Shown piece after piece: positions 7,864 to 16,258 of a stretch of DNA of 64,000 nucleotides. Each line of letters starts with the position of its first letter. Within the stretch, counting starts at the first letter, position 1. The notes under the pieces are model-generated. The model saw only the letters and a program-made list of their open reading frames with translations. It was not told where the DNA came from and made no database searches. Source of the stretch: Halopseudomonas pelagia (GTDB lineage Bacteria > Pseudomonadota > Gammaproteobacteria > Pseudomonadales > Pseudomonadaceae); assembly GCF_009497895.1 (NCBI RefSeq), contig NZ_CP033116.1, positions 1,860,001 through 1,924,000 on the forward strand. The letters run 5' to 3'. A program made the translations under genes and the position numbers.

Positions 7864-8805
7864 TCAGACGGCGGCACGTAGGGGGATTAGTGACGAGTCA
7901 CGTAGCCTTGCCAGATCACGGGAGGGTGCTTCCAGCAGAGCGGCTAGGAGCTTGCCGTCAACCTGAGTGTGCACTCGGAAGGGCGGGCGTTTCATTTTGC
8001 GTGCCACCCTCCAGCGCAGCGGTACGTGGCTGACATCACTCTGGGGCAGGAAACCTCGCCAACAGATACTGGTGGTACCGCGTCGGTTGGCCCCCGAGGC
8101 AATGAAAACGGTGCACAACGGCGCTTCCTGTTCGGTGAGAAGGTCAACGCGAATGTCGCCTCCGCGCACAGGAACAGACGTACGGACGATCAGGGGATAG
8201 TCGACAACGAACTGCGGCGGCAGCACCCTGGTTGACCAGACTGCGCCTCGGTCAAGAATCAGATGGTCATCCTGCAGACGGGGATCGCCCAAAAAGAAGT
8301 CAGTCATCTTTACCGCGTCAAAACTGATCAGGCAGTGGGGCCCATCGAGCATTGCGGCAAGATATTCCTCGTGCAGAATACTGATGGTGCCCGCGCCGGT
8401 ATATTCGCAACCTTCAGGCTGATAAGTTGCCGCAGGCACCGACTCATTCGGCTCACCTTCCCCTAACCAGACGTGAACAAATCCGTTTCGCTCAGCCACA
8501 GGGTAGGGTCGCGCCGCATATCGGGCAGGCACTCGTTCATTGGCGTGCAGGTTGGGTATCGTCGTGCAAGCGCCGCTGGCGCCGTCAAATGTCCAGCCAT
8601 GGTAGCCACACTGGATTCCGCTCTCTATAACGCAGCCAAGGGATAGGGGCACGCGGCGATGGGGGCAGCGGTCTTCCAATGCAAACGCCTGACCTTGCCC
8701 ATCCCGAAACAGGGCTAGCTCCTCGCCATTGCAGACAACTGCCAGGGGCTTTTCATTGTTTACCGCCTCGGATAAAGCCGAAGCCCACCAAGCGCCATTA
8801 ACCAT
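7864..8805 (-). CDS. Rieske [2Fe-2S] subunit with a degenerate mononuclear iron site
   Basis: A 313-aa oxygenase-alpha-like protein with a canonical Rieske motif: CPHR (C47, H49), 17 residues, then CGYHGW (C66, H69). The catalytic-domain region is present, but the iron motif is broken: DGPHCLISF keeps D154 and H157 but has Phe162 where the second histidine should be. It probably carries electrons from a ferredoxin to the iron site of its partner at 6805-7842, whose open frame begins at the next base. A ribosome site (GAGGTAAACCCTG) precedes the ATG. It is divergent from the ferredoxin gene at 9005, the likely electron donor. Confidence 0.87.
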   Translation of the reverse strand: MVNGAWWASALSEAVNNEKPLAVVCNGEELALFRDGQGQAFALEDRCPHRRVPLSLGCVIESGIQCGYHGWTFDGASGACTTIPNLHANERVPARYAARPYPVAERNGFVHVWLGEGEPNESVPAATYQPEGCEYTGAGTISILHEEYLAAMLDGPHCLISFDAVKMTDFFLGDPRLQDDHLILDRGAVWSTRVLPPQFVVDYPLIVRTSVPVRGGDIRVDLLTEQEAPLCTVFIASGANRRGTTSICWRGFLPQSDVSHVPLRWRVARKMKRPPFRVHTQVDGKLLAALLEAPSRDLARLRDSSLIPLRAAV

Positions 8806-9004
8806 CAGGGTTTACCTCGTTATTGTTGTTTTGGTGTTATGTGTGGCCTTCGCCTTGCGGAAAATGCCTGAAAATACTTTAGGCTGGCTCGGCATTTTAA
8901 TCAAATTAAAATAGACAGATATTTTATAAGTGTTCAAATCTGCGATTTCTTAAGGCATCATGAATTACCCAGTTACCGGAAGCCGTCAGGCGCGGAGAGC
9001 CCCA

Positions 9005-9328
9005 ATGCCAACTGTAATTTTCAATTTTTCAGATGATCGTCAACAGGTTGTAGAAGCCGCTGCGGGCCAGACGCTCATGCAGGTTGCGGCCAATCACGGT
9101 CTGGAAGGGATCCTGGGTGATTGTGGAGGGGCGTGCCAGTGCGCCACCTGCCACGTTTATATTGACGAGTCGTGGCTGGATCGGTTGCCGGAAATGGATG
9201 GCATGGAAGACGACATGCTTGAAGGGGTCGCGGCTCCCCGGCTTGCCCAGAGCCGGCTGGGCTGCTGTGTAACCTTGCAGGCCGAACATGAGGGGATGGC
9301 GGTGACGTTTCCTCCAACCCAGATTTGA
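9005..9328 (+). CDS. [2Fe-2S] ferredoxin, adrenodoxin/putidaredoxin type
   Basis: A 107-aa ferredoxin whose ligands follow the C-x5-C-x2-C...C pattern: C40, C46 and C49 in DCGGACQCATCH, and C87 in SRLGCC. This class feeds P450s and Rieske oxygenases. The ATG at 9005 is preferred over an upstream in-frame ATG (8960) because GGAGAG lies 5 bases before it and the mature family start (MPTVIF) matches the second ferredoxin in the window, MPTITF at 62352. It is divergent from the Rieske pair, so it is probably their donor. No reductase is adjacent; the only candidate in the window is 60780-62015. Confidence 0.9.
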   Translation: MPTVIFNFSDDRQQVVEAAAGQTLMQVAANHGLEGILGDCGGACQCATCHVYIDESWLDRLPEMDGMEDDMLEGVAAPRLAQSRLGCCVTLQAEHEGMAVTFPPTQI

Positions 9329-9349
9329 GACCAGGGGATTACGCAAATA

Positions 9350-9385
9350 AAAAAGGAAGGATCTGCTTAAAAAGCTCGTCCTTCC
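9350..9385 (-). terminator. Rho-independent terminator of the second MDR gene
   Basis: On the minus strand GGAAGGA (9385-9379) pairs with TCCTTCC (9361-9355) around a 17-base loop that can itself form AGCTTTTTAAGC, and is followed by TTTTTTATT. It lies 44 bases past the stop of the minus-strand MDR gene and also just after the ferredoxin stop on the other strand. Confidence 0.7.
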
Positions 9386-9428
9386 CAGGGGGAATCATCA
9401 ACCGAATGCGTCCCAGTTACGCACCTAG

Positions 9429-10355
9429 CTATCTGACTTTGGCGTAGATCTTGGCGTGTGGACCGTCGACCTGGGACGTCCAGGCTTGGGGCGAGTCATC
9501 AAAGGCAAACTCGGAATAATCCACGGAAATGTTCTGCTCGGTTGCGATGGTGAGAAGGCGTTCCCAAATCTGGCGGCGGTCTGCAGGGGGGCGTTGGCCA
9601 GTGCCGATGCAGGAAAGCGTTTTGAACAGTAGATCGGCGATATCGAGATTGACCTGACGACCGGCTCCGGTCCCGATGGTCATGATCCTGGCGCCCCAGC
9701 GCGACGCTTTTAATGCATTGAGCATGGGCTGTCCGCATACCAGGTCGAGCACCACGTCGAAACCGTCGCCAGCTTCCTTTTTCAGCGCCGCAACGTCAGT
9801 GTCGTCGCCTTTCAGACAGACTGTTGCATCGGCGATACCACGTTCCGTCAGCCGGGCCAGAGCCTTCTCGCTTCGGCCTGCTGCGACGACCCTGCCAGCC
9901 CCAAGGTAGCGTGCCAACTGCAATGCAATCTGGCCGAGCGTGCCGGTACCGCCCAGGATCAGAACGTTTTCACCTGGCTGGATACTGGCTGCTTCCAGCG
10001 GAACCAGCGCGCCTGTGGCCGCGATCCCCATGGTAATAGCCGTGCGATCATCGATGTGGTCCGGAACATCCCAGACTTCTTCCGCGGGAACTACTGTTTG
10101 CTCCGCCCAAGCGCCAAACGGAAGCACTGAGCGTTCGCCGAAATAAACCCGTCTTCCATCATCAGTGCGGCCTACCCCTTCGCCGCGAATCACGCAGGGA
10201 TACTCGACGCCTAGCCGATAGGCCCCGAGTACGTCCCAGCCACCCAGGCCGGCGGTATCGACATGAATAAGTACGGCGCCTTCCTGGGGAGTCGGTTTCT
10301 TGAATTCCTGCATGACGGGCGTTGCGCCGCGTTCAGTAATGACAGCTGCTTTCAT
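9429..10355 (-). CDS. MDR-superfamily NAD(P)-dependent oxidoreductase (quinone-oxidoreductase-like), copy 2
   Basis: A 308-aa paralogue of 2749-3675 with the same length, the same Rossmann loop (LILGGTGTLGQIALQLA) and no gaps by eye; differences cluster near residues 12-30 and in the last 50 residues, as expected for an older duplication rather than a recent copy. The promoter half is conserved too: an AAAGGAGACAATA ribosome site and the 35-bp dyad element 93 bp upstream. The pair brackets the molybdopterin, VOC, Rieske and ferredoxin genes. Likely an NAD(P)H-linked reductase or dehydrogenase acting on the same pathway's intermediates; the exact reaction is unknown. Confidence 0.88.
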   Translation of the reverse strand: MKAAVITERGATPVMQEFKKPTPQEGAVLIHVDTAGLGGWDVLGAYRLGVEYPCVIRGEGVGRTDDGRRVYFGERSVLPFGAWAEQTVVPAEEVWDVPDHIDDRTAITMGIAATGALVPLEAASIQPGENVLILGGTGTLGQIALQLARYLGAGRVVAAGRSEKALARLTERGIADATVCLKGDDTDVAALKKEAGDGFDVVLDLVCGQPMLNALKASRWGARIMTIGTGAGRQVNLDIADLLFKTLSCIGTGQRPPADRRQIWERLLTIATEQNISVDYSEFAFDDSPQAWTSQVDGPHAKIYAKVR

Positions 10356-10447
10356 TATTGTCTCCTTTGTCGATGCTGCGGTGTTCGCGAGTCGACTGGG
10401 CTAGTGGCCCGGTTTGAGGATGTATCGTTGCGCTGAGGTAGATTGGT

Positions 10448-10482
10448 ATCCTGTAATAAGATTCGCATTCTGTCAAAAGAAT
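10448..10482 (+). promoter_or_regulatory. 35-bp double-dyad operator candidate, site 2
   Basis: Dyads ATCCTGTAATAAGATT and ATTCTGTCAAAAGAAT, 19 bp start to start, identical in layout to site 1 and lying 93 bp upstream of the second MDR gene. The rest of the 292-bp gap (10483-10605) shows no gene. As at site 1, the minus strand holds TTGACA with CAGGAT 17 bp on, a possible promoter overlapping the operator. Confidence 0.7.
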
Positions 10483-10605
10483 ACCAGTGTGGTTGCTTGC
10501 GTGAGTTATGGCGTTCTGATCTGGTCTCCATGGGCATTTCGGAGCCTGGAGTAGAAAGGTCAGAATCGCTAAAAGAGGCAAGTCACAGGCTCGGCAATAC
10601 AGGGG

Positions 10606-10640
10606 AAATGGGCGCTTTGGTCGACTCAACCTCAGCGCCC
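10606..10640 (-). terminator. Hairpin after the thiolase gene
   Basis: GGGCGCT (10610-10616) pairs with AGCGCCC (10634-10640), starting 8 bases after the thiolase stop on the minus strand. The following minus-strand bases (CATTTCC) give only a weak U-tract, so termination is probable but not certain. Confidence 0.45.
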
Positions 10641-10647
10641 GCTCCGA

Positions 10648-11829
10648 TCAATCGCGCTCGACTGCCAGCGCGACACCTTGTCCACCACCGATACACAGCG
10701 TCGCCAGGCCTTTCTTGGCATCACGTCGAGCCATTTCATAGATCAAGGTAACCAGCACACGGCAGCCGGATGCGCCGATGGGGTGACCCAGGGCGATAGC
10801 GCCGCCGTTGACGTTGACCTTTGACACGTCCCATTCCAGTTCCTTGCCGACCGACAGACACTGGGCAGCGAAGGCCTCGTTGGCTTCGATCAGATCCAGT
10901 TCCGCGATAGACCAGCCGGCTTTGCTCAGGCATTTCTTGCTGGCTGGCACCGGTCCGATACCCATGATCGCCGGATCGACCGCAGCGCTGGCATATCCCT
11001 TGATACGCGCCAGTACCGGAAGACTCAACGCCTTGGCCTTTTCCGCCGTCATAAGCATTACGGCCGCTGCGCCGTCATTCAAGGTCGAGGCGTTGCCAGC
11101 GGTGACGCTGCCATCCTTTTTGAACGCCGGACGCAGGCCTGCCAGGCTGCCTTCAGATGTCTCGGCGCGGGGTTGCTCGTCGGTATTGAAGGCAACGGGA
11201 TCGCCTTTGCGCTGGGGAATCATCACTGGGGTGATTTCATTCTGAAAGCGTCCGGCATTGATCGCCGCATTGGCGCGCTGCTGAGAAAGCAGGGCATAGG
11301 CGTCCTGATCTTCGCGGCTGACCTTGTACTGGCTTGCCAGGTTTTCAGCGGTGATGCCCATGTGATAGTCGTTGAAGGCATCGATCAAGCCATCCTTCAG
11401 CAGGCTGTCCTCAATCTGGGCATGACCCATGCGCAGGCCGGTGCGCACTTTAGGCAGTATGTAGGGTGCCAGGCTCATACTTTCCATGCCGCCGGCAATG
11501 ATGATCTCGGCGTCGCCACAGCGGATCGCCTGGATGGCCATGTGCACGGCCTTGAGACCGGAGCCGCACAGTTTGTTCAGCGTCAGCGCGGGGGTGCTGA
11601 ACGGCAGACCGGCATTGATCGCCGACTGGCGGGCCGGGTTCTGACCACAGCCAGCAGACAGCACTTGGCCAAGGATGACTTCATCAACCTGGCTGGCGTC
11701 CAGACCAGTACTGCTCATTAATGAACGGATGACGGTGGCGCCCAGTTCAACCGCTGGCACATTCGCCAGCGAACCTTGAAAACTGCCGATGGCGGTACGC
11801 GTTGCTGCGACAATGACGACGTCTTGCAT
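10648..11829 (-). CDS. atoB: Acetyl-CoA acetyltransferase (thiolase)
   Basis: A 393-aa thiolase with the nucleophilic cysteine in [12 protein letters not shown], the GHPIGASG histidine loop and the C-terminal CIGGGQG. It splits acetoacetyl-CoA into two acetyl-CoA, finishing leucine/isovalerate catabolism started by the upstream genes. ATG 11829 is chosen over the longer frame because GGAGAAAAGATC directly precedes it and [12 protein letters not shown] is the family N-terminus. An intrinsic-terminator-like hairpin ends only 12 bases before the start codon, so expression from the upstream operon would need read-through. Confidence 0.92.
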   Translation of the reverse strand: MQDVVIVAATRTAIGSFQGSLANVPAVELGATVIRSLMSSTGLDASQVDEVILGQVLSAGCGQNPARQSAINAGLPFSTPALTLNKLCGSGLKAVHMAIQAIRCGDAEIIIAGGMESMSLAPYILPKVRTGLRMGHAQIEDSLLKDGLIDAFNDYHMGITAENLASQYKVSREDQDAYALLSQQRANAAINAGRFQNEITPVMIPQRKGDPVAFNTDEQPRAETSEGSLAGLRPAFKKDGSVTAGNASTLNDGAAAVMLMTAEKAKALSLPVLARIKGYASAAVDPAIMGIGPVPASKKCLSKAGWSIAELDLIEANEAFAAQCLSVGKELEWDVSKVNVNGGAIALGHPIGASGCRVLVTLIYEMARRDAKKGLATLCIGGGQGVALAVERD

Positions 11830-11841
11830 GATCTTTTCTCC

Positions 11842-11876
11842 AAAAAAAACGTGGCTACCATAATGGTAAGCCACGT
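11842..11876 (-). terminator. Intrinsic terminator or attenuator between the CoA-transferase and thiolase genes
   Basis: On the minus strand ACGTGGCTTACCAT can fold back on ATGGTAGCCACGT, an almost uninterrupted stem, followed by eight T residues (11849-11842). The T run ends 12 bases before the thiolase ATG and touches its ribosome site, so it sits inside the leader of that gene instead of at the end of a transcription unit. Confidence 0.75.
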
Positions 11877-11955
11877 AAAAACTTCAACGGGCAGCATTCC
11901 CAGAGCAGCTTGGTTAGCTACTCCGGAAACCAGTGAGCCTACCCCGCAGGGCAGG

Positions 11956-12612
11956 CTAGTATTTGCTGTGGTATTGCTCGGTCAGCACCGGACAGCCGGT
12001 TGCATCCTGCAATGCCTGGACGGTGATGCCGGGCGCCAGTTCGAGCAGCTCCAGGCCGGCGTCGGTAATATCCAGCACGGCGAGATCGGTAATGATCCGG
12101 GTAACCACGCCGAGACCGGTCAGGGGCAGGTCGCACTGCTTGAGAATCTTCGGGCTGCCGTCCTTGGCGTTGTGCTCCATCAGCACTACGACGCGCTTGA
12201 CGCCGGCGACCAGATCCATCGCGCCGCCCATGCCCTTGACCATCTTGCCGGGGATCATCCAGTTGGCCAGATCGCCTTTCTCCGATACCTGCATCGCACC
12301 CAGGATCGCCAGGTTGATATGTCCGCCACGGATCATGGCGAAGGAGTCGGCATTGTCGAAGAAGCTGCTGCCGGGCAGGCTGGTAACAGTCTGCTTACCA
12401 GCGTTGATCAGGTCTGGATCGACCTTATCGTCCTCGGGGAAGGGGCCGATACCGAGCAGACCATTCTCGCTCTGCAACCACACATCCATGCCTTCGGGGA
12501 TGTAGTTGGCCACCAGCGTAGGCAGGCCGATGCCAAGGTTTACATAGAAGCCGTCAGACAATTCCTGAGCAGCTCGTTGCGCCATTTGTTCGCGTGTCCA
12601 GGCCATGATCAA
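11956..12612 (-). CDS. scoB: 3-oxoacid CoA-transferase subunit B
   Basis: A 218-aa family-I CoA-transferase beta subunit ([20 protein letters not shown] at the N-terminus; the catalytic glutamate lies in QSENGLLG, then [11 protein letters not shown]). With subunit A it moves CoA from succinyl-CoA to acetoacetate, supplying acetoacetyl-CoA for the thiolase. The start codon overlaps the stop of subunit A by 4 bases (ATGA), implying translational coupling. It could equally be named atoA; substrate choice between succinyl-CoA and acetyl-CoA as donor cannot be read from sequence. Confidence 0.92.
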   Translation of the reverse strand: MIMAWTREQMAQRAAQELSDGFYVNLGIGLPTLVANYIPEGMDVWLQSENGLLGIGPFPEDDKVDPDLINAGKQTVTSLPGSSFFDNADSFAMIRGGHINLAILGAMQVSEKGDLANWMIPGKMVKGMGGAMDLVAGVKRVVVLMEHNAKDGSPKILKQCDLPLTGLGVVTRIITDLAVLDITDAGLELLELAPGITVQALQDATGCPVLTEQYHSKY

Positions 12613-13307
12613 GCGCTCCGTGTGGTACGTTTTTCGATACGTTTTTCCGGATTGGCATTGAGCACAATCCGCTGCACATAGATTCCCGGCAGGTGAATCT
12701 GATCGGGATCGAGCGCGCCGGTGTCGACGATTTCCTCAACCTCGACAACGCAGATCTTGCCAGCCGTCGCCGCCAGGGGGTTGAAGTTACGCGCGGTCTT
12801 GTTGAACACCAGATTTCCGGATTTGTCGGCCTTCCAGGCCTTGACCAGCGCCACATCTGCCGTTAGCGCGGTCTCCATCACATACCACTCGCCGTTGAAC
12901 TGGCGGGTTTCCTTGCCTTCGGCGATCAGCGTGCCGTAGCCGGTCCGGGTATAGAAAGCCGGAATCCCGGCGCCACCGGCGCGCAGCTTTTCCGCCAGGG
13001 TGCCCTGGGGCGTGAATTCCAGCTCCAACTCGCCCGACAGATACTGGCGCTCGAACTCCTTGTTCTCGCCCACATAGGACGACACCATCTTGCGGATCTG
13101 GCGGGATTCGAGCAGCAGCCCTAGCCCAAAACCGTCAACGCCAGCGTTGTTGCTGATAACCGTAAGATCCTTTTTCTGCGTATCGCGCAGGGCTTCGATC
13201 AAGGCTTCAGGGATACCGCACAACCCGAATCCGCCGACCGCCAGGGTCATGCCGTCGTCGACAAGCCCGGCGAGGGCCTCTCGAGCGTCAGGATAGATTT
13301 TGTTCAT
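12609..13307 (-). CDS. scoA: 3-oxoacid CoA-transferase subunit A
   Basis: A 232-aa family-I CoA-transferase alpha subunit with the glycine-rich CoA loop [18 protein letters not shown] near residue 20 and [15 protein letters not shown]. It pairs with the overlapping subunit B. Its position directly after HMG-CoA lyase fits the need to activate the free acetoacetate which that enzyme releases. Normal length; 39-bp gap to the HMG-CoA lyase gene. Confidence 0.92.
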   Translation of the reverse strand: MNKIYPDAREALAGLVDDGMTLAVGGFGLCGIPEALIEALRDTQKKDLTVISNNAGVDGFGLGLLLESRQIRKMVSSYVGENKEFERQYLSGELELEFTPQGTLAEKLRAGGAGIPAFYTRTGYGTLIAEGKETRQFNGEWYVMETALTADVALVKAWKADKSGNLVFNKTARNFNPLAATAGKICVVEVEEIVDTGALDPDQIHLPGIYVQRIVLNANPEKRIEKRTTRSA

Positions 13308-13346
13308 TGTTATAGATGCTCCTCTTCCCGTTAAGGTGTGTGGTTA

Positions 13347-14252
13347 TTAGTCAAGCTGGCTGCTTCTGGCTCGGGCAACGCGCGAACCGGAGGGCCGGTT
13401 CAACAGCGCGCTGATGCGGTTGCCGGCTTGAATCAGCGCGTCCAGGTCTATTCCAGTGTGGATGCCCAGGCCGTTGAGCAGGTAGAGAACGTCTTCGGTG
13501 GCGACATTGCCGGTGGCGCCCTTGGCGTAGGGGCAACCGCCAAGGCCGGCAACCGAACTGTCGAATACCTGGATGCCTTCCAGGAGCCCGGCATAGATAT
13601 TGGCCAGCGCTTGCCCGTAGGTGTCGTGAAAGTGGCCGGCCAGTTGATCACGCGGAATGTGCTGCGCAACGGTTTCGAACAGATTGCGCGTGGCGCCGGG
13701 CGTGCCGGTGCCAATAGTGTCGCCCAGAGAGATTTCGTAGCAGCCCATGGCGTGCAGGTCGCGGGCTACGTTGGCCACCTGGCTGGCGGCGATCTCGCCG
13801 TCATAGGGGCAACCCAGCACGCAGGATACATAGCCGCGCACCCGCACGCCGGCTTCGGCTGCGGCGCTCATGACGGGTTCGAAACGCTGTATGCTTTCGC
13901 GGATCGAGCAGTTGATATTGCGCTGTGAAAAGCCTTCGGAGGCCGCGGCAAACACCGCCACCTCGTCAGCACCGGCTTGCAAAGCCAACTCAAAACCTTT
14001 CAGGTTCGGTGTGAGCGCCGCGTAGGTCGTGCCGGCGCGGCGCTGAATCCCTGCAAATACGTCCTGTGAGCCGGCCATCTGCGGGACCCACTTGGGCGAG
14101 ACGAAACTGCCAACCTCGACGTAGCCCACCCCGGCGATGCTCAGGTCGTCGATCAGACGGATCTTGTCGGCGCTGCTGACTGGCTGAGCCTCGTTCTGCA
14201 GGCCGTCGCGCGCGCCTACTTCGACCAGTTTGACCGAGGCGGGCAGACTCAT
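13347..14252 (-). CDS. liuE: Hydroxymethylglutaryl-CoA lyase
   Basis: A 301-aa HMGL-like TIM-barrel enzyme: VKLVEVGARDGLQNE (metal-binding Asp) at the N-terminus, HFHDTYGQALANI and the flexible catalytic-cysteine loop GLGGCPYAKGATGN. It cleaves HMG-CoA to acetyl-CoA and acetoacetate, the last dedicated step of the Liu pathway. Its ATG overlaps the stop of the carboxylase alpha-subunit gene by 4 bases, so the two are coupled. Confidence 0.94.
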   Translation of the reverse strand: MSLPASVKLVEVGARDGLQNEAQPVSSADKIRLIDDLSIAGVGYVEVGSFVSPKWVPQMAGSQDVFAGIQRRAGTTYAALTPNLKGFELALQAGADEVAVFAAASEGFSQRNINCSIRESIQRFEPVMSAAAEAGVRVRGYVSCVLGCPYDGEIAASQVANVARDLHAMGCYEISLGDTIGTGTPGATRNLFETVAQHIPRDQLAGHFHDTYGQALANIYAGLLEGIQVFDSSVAGLGGCPYAKGATGNVATEDVLYLLNGLGIHTGIDLDALIQAGNRISALLNRPSGSRVARARSSQLD

Positions 14253-16204
14253 TGCGCTTCCTCCATTTCCACCAGCAGGGTGCCCTCGGCGATCAGCTCG
14301 CCTTCGGCGCAGAAGATTGCCTTCACCGTGCCGGCTTCGGCGGCGCGAATGCTGTGTTCCATCTTCATCGCTTCGAGCACCAGCAACACGGCGCCAGCCT
14401 CGACCTGTTGGCCTGGCTCGACCATGACGCGCACGACGCTGCCATTCATCGGTGCTTGCAAACCACCAGCGTGCTGGTGGGAGTGGTCGACTTCGGCAAT
14501 CGGGTCAAATCGATCGATCCGCTGCCAGCTGTCGTGCCAGTGCAGATACAGCGCGCCGTTGCTGATCAGCAGGCGGTGGCGGCTGGTCAGCTGCGCCTCG
14601 GTGATCAGCAGCGTCTGGGTAGTCGGGCAATATGAGCAGCCGGTTACGTCTAAGGCGGCAAAGGGCTGGTCCAGCTCGCCACAGCGCAAATGCAGGCGGC
14701 TCTGCGCGGGCAGTCCGGCGCGCCAGCTGGTCAGGTCAGTCCATGGGCTGGATTCGCCAGGGCCGGAGGCCACTGACGAGGCGCCAGGCATTGCCAGCAA
14801 CCAGGCCTTCGCCGCGACGCGCCAGAACTGCTCATCGAGCGCTTCAGGCGCGGGCAACAATTGCTCTGCATGACGCGGAATAAAACCAGTATCCAGTTCG
14901 GCTTTGGCGAAGGCGGGGTGAGCCAGAATACGGGTCAGGAACTTCAGGTTGGTCTGCACGCCAGCCACCACGGTCTCGCGCAGCATGGCCAGCAGGGACA
15001 AGCGCGCTTCTTCCCGCGTCTCGCCCCAGGCAATCAGTTTTGCGATCATCGGATCGTAGAAAGGCGAGACGACGTCGCCTTCGGTAACGCCGCTGTCCAC
15101 GCGGCGGCCCTTGCCTGCGGTTGGCTCGCGATAAAGCTGTAGGGTGCCGCTGGCCGGGAGAAAGTCGTTATCCGTATCTTCGGCGTACAGGCGCACCTCA
15201 ATGGCGTGCCCCATCAGCGGCACCTGCTCCTGCGTCAGCGGGAGCTTTTCGCCTTGGGCCACCCGCAATTGCCAGGCGACCAGATCCTGCCCGGTGATGG
15301 CTTCGGTGACTGGATGTTCGACCTGCAAGCGGGTATTCATTTCCATAAAAAAGAATTCCCCGCGCGCGTCCAGCAGAAACTCCACCGTGCCGGCACCGAC
15401 GTATCCGATAGCCTGGGCGGCCTTCACTGCGGCATCGCCCATGGCCTTGCGCAGTTCGGGCGAAAGGCCCGGAGCAGGGGCTTCTTCAACCACCTTCTGG
15501 TGACGGCGCTGGATCGAACAGTCGCGTTCGTTTAGATAAACACCATTGCCGTGCTGGTCAGCAAATACCTGAATTTCCACGTGGCGGGGTTGCAATACGT
15601 ACTTTTCAACAAGCATGCGCGCATCGCCAAAGGAGGACTGAGCTTCCCGCTGCGCTGATGCCAGTGCTTCAGCCATATCCGCTGCGCGCTCGACCACCTT
15701 CATGCCTTTGCCGCCACCGCCGGCGGTGGCCTTGAGCAACACCGGGTAACCGATGCGCTCAGCGGCCGTTACGAAGGTTTGCAGGTCCTGCTCGTCGCCA
15801 TGGTAGCCAGGCACCAGCGGCACGCCGGCCTTCTCCATCAGCGCCTTGGCCGCTGATTTGCTGCCCATGGCATCGATGGCCGAGGCGGGTGGCCCGACGA
15901 AGATCAGGCCCTGCTCTTCGCAGGCACGGGCAAAGCCGGCATTCTCGGACAGAAAACCGTAGCCGGGATGAATCGCCTGGGCGCCGCTGGCGTGGGCGGC
16001 AGCGAGAATCTTGTCGACCAGCAGATAACTGTCCGCTGGTTTCGCGCCACCCAGGCTGATGGCTATATCGGCTTGTAGGGCATGCTGCGCCTGACGGTCA
16101 ATGTCACTGTGTACGGCGACAGTGGTAATGCCCATCTCTCTGGCGGTGCGCATGACACGGCAGGCAATTTCGCCGCGGTTGGCGATAAGCAGGGTATTGA
16201 TCAT
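14249..16204 (-). CDS. liuD: Methylcrotonyl-CoA carboxylase, biotin-carrying alpha subunit
   Basis: A 651-aa biotin-dependent carboxylase: biotin carboxylase N-domain from INTLLIANRGEIACRVMRTA, ATP-grasp domain with GGGGKGMKVV, the biotin-carboxylase C-domain with MNTRLQVEHPVTE, and a C-terminal biotinyl domain with the lysine in LVLEAMKMEHSI. With LiuB it converts 3-methylcrotonyl-CoA to 3-methylglutaconyl-CoA. I start at ATG 16204; a GTG at 16219 is possible but the ATG matches the family N-terminus. The gap to liuC is 54 bp. Confidence 0.93.
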   Translation of the reverse strand: MINTLLIANRGEIACRVMRTAREMGITTVAVHSDIDRQAQHALQADIAISLGGAKPADSYLLVDKILAAAHASGAQAIHPGYGFLSENAGFARACEEQGLIFVGPPASAIDAMGSKSAAKALMEKAGVPLVPGYHGDEQDLQTFVTAAERIGYPVLLKATAGGGGKGMKVVERAADMAEALASAQREAQSSFGDARMLVEKYVLQPRHVEIQVFADQHGNGVYLNERDCSIQRRHQKVVEEAPAPGLSPELRKAMGDAAVKAAQAIGYVGAGTVEFLLDARGEFFFMEMNTRLQVEHPVTEAITGQDLVAWQLRVAQGEKLPLTQEQVPLMGHAIEVRLYAEDTDNDFLPASGTLQLYREPTAGKGRRVDSGVTEGDVVSPFYDPMIAKLIAWGETREEARLSLLAMLRETVVAGVQTNLKFLTRILAHPAFAKAELDTGFIPRHAEQLLPAPEALDEQFWRVAAKAWLLAMPGASSVASGPGESSPWTDLTSWRAGLPAQSRLHLRCGELDQPFAALDVTGCSYCPTTQTLLITEAQLTSRHRLLISNGALYLHWHDSWQRIDRFDPIAEVDHSHQHAGGLQAPMNGSVVRVMVEPGQQVEAGAVLLVLEAMKMEHSIRAAEAGTVKAIFCAEGELIAEGTLLVEMEEAQ

Positions 16205-16258
16205 TTTTGTTCGTCCCACATCATGGCGAAGTTGTGTGTTGTTCTGTGTTCATTATCT

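Noticed and set aside
8911..8950. CAGAT...AAATCTG region between the Rieske subunit and ferredoxin genes as a seventh 35-bp element
   Set aside because: The half-sites cannot be aligned with the 19-bp spacing; only loose A/T-rich similarity remains.
11776..12681. Long plus-strand open frame (301 codons) over the CoA-transferase genes
   Set aside because: It lies antisense to two clear CoA-transferase genes in GC-rich DNA and shows no family features. The same holds for long antisense frames over the MMPL gene (30919-32139) and the 2-oxoacid oxidoreductase (20082-21404).
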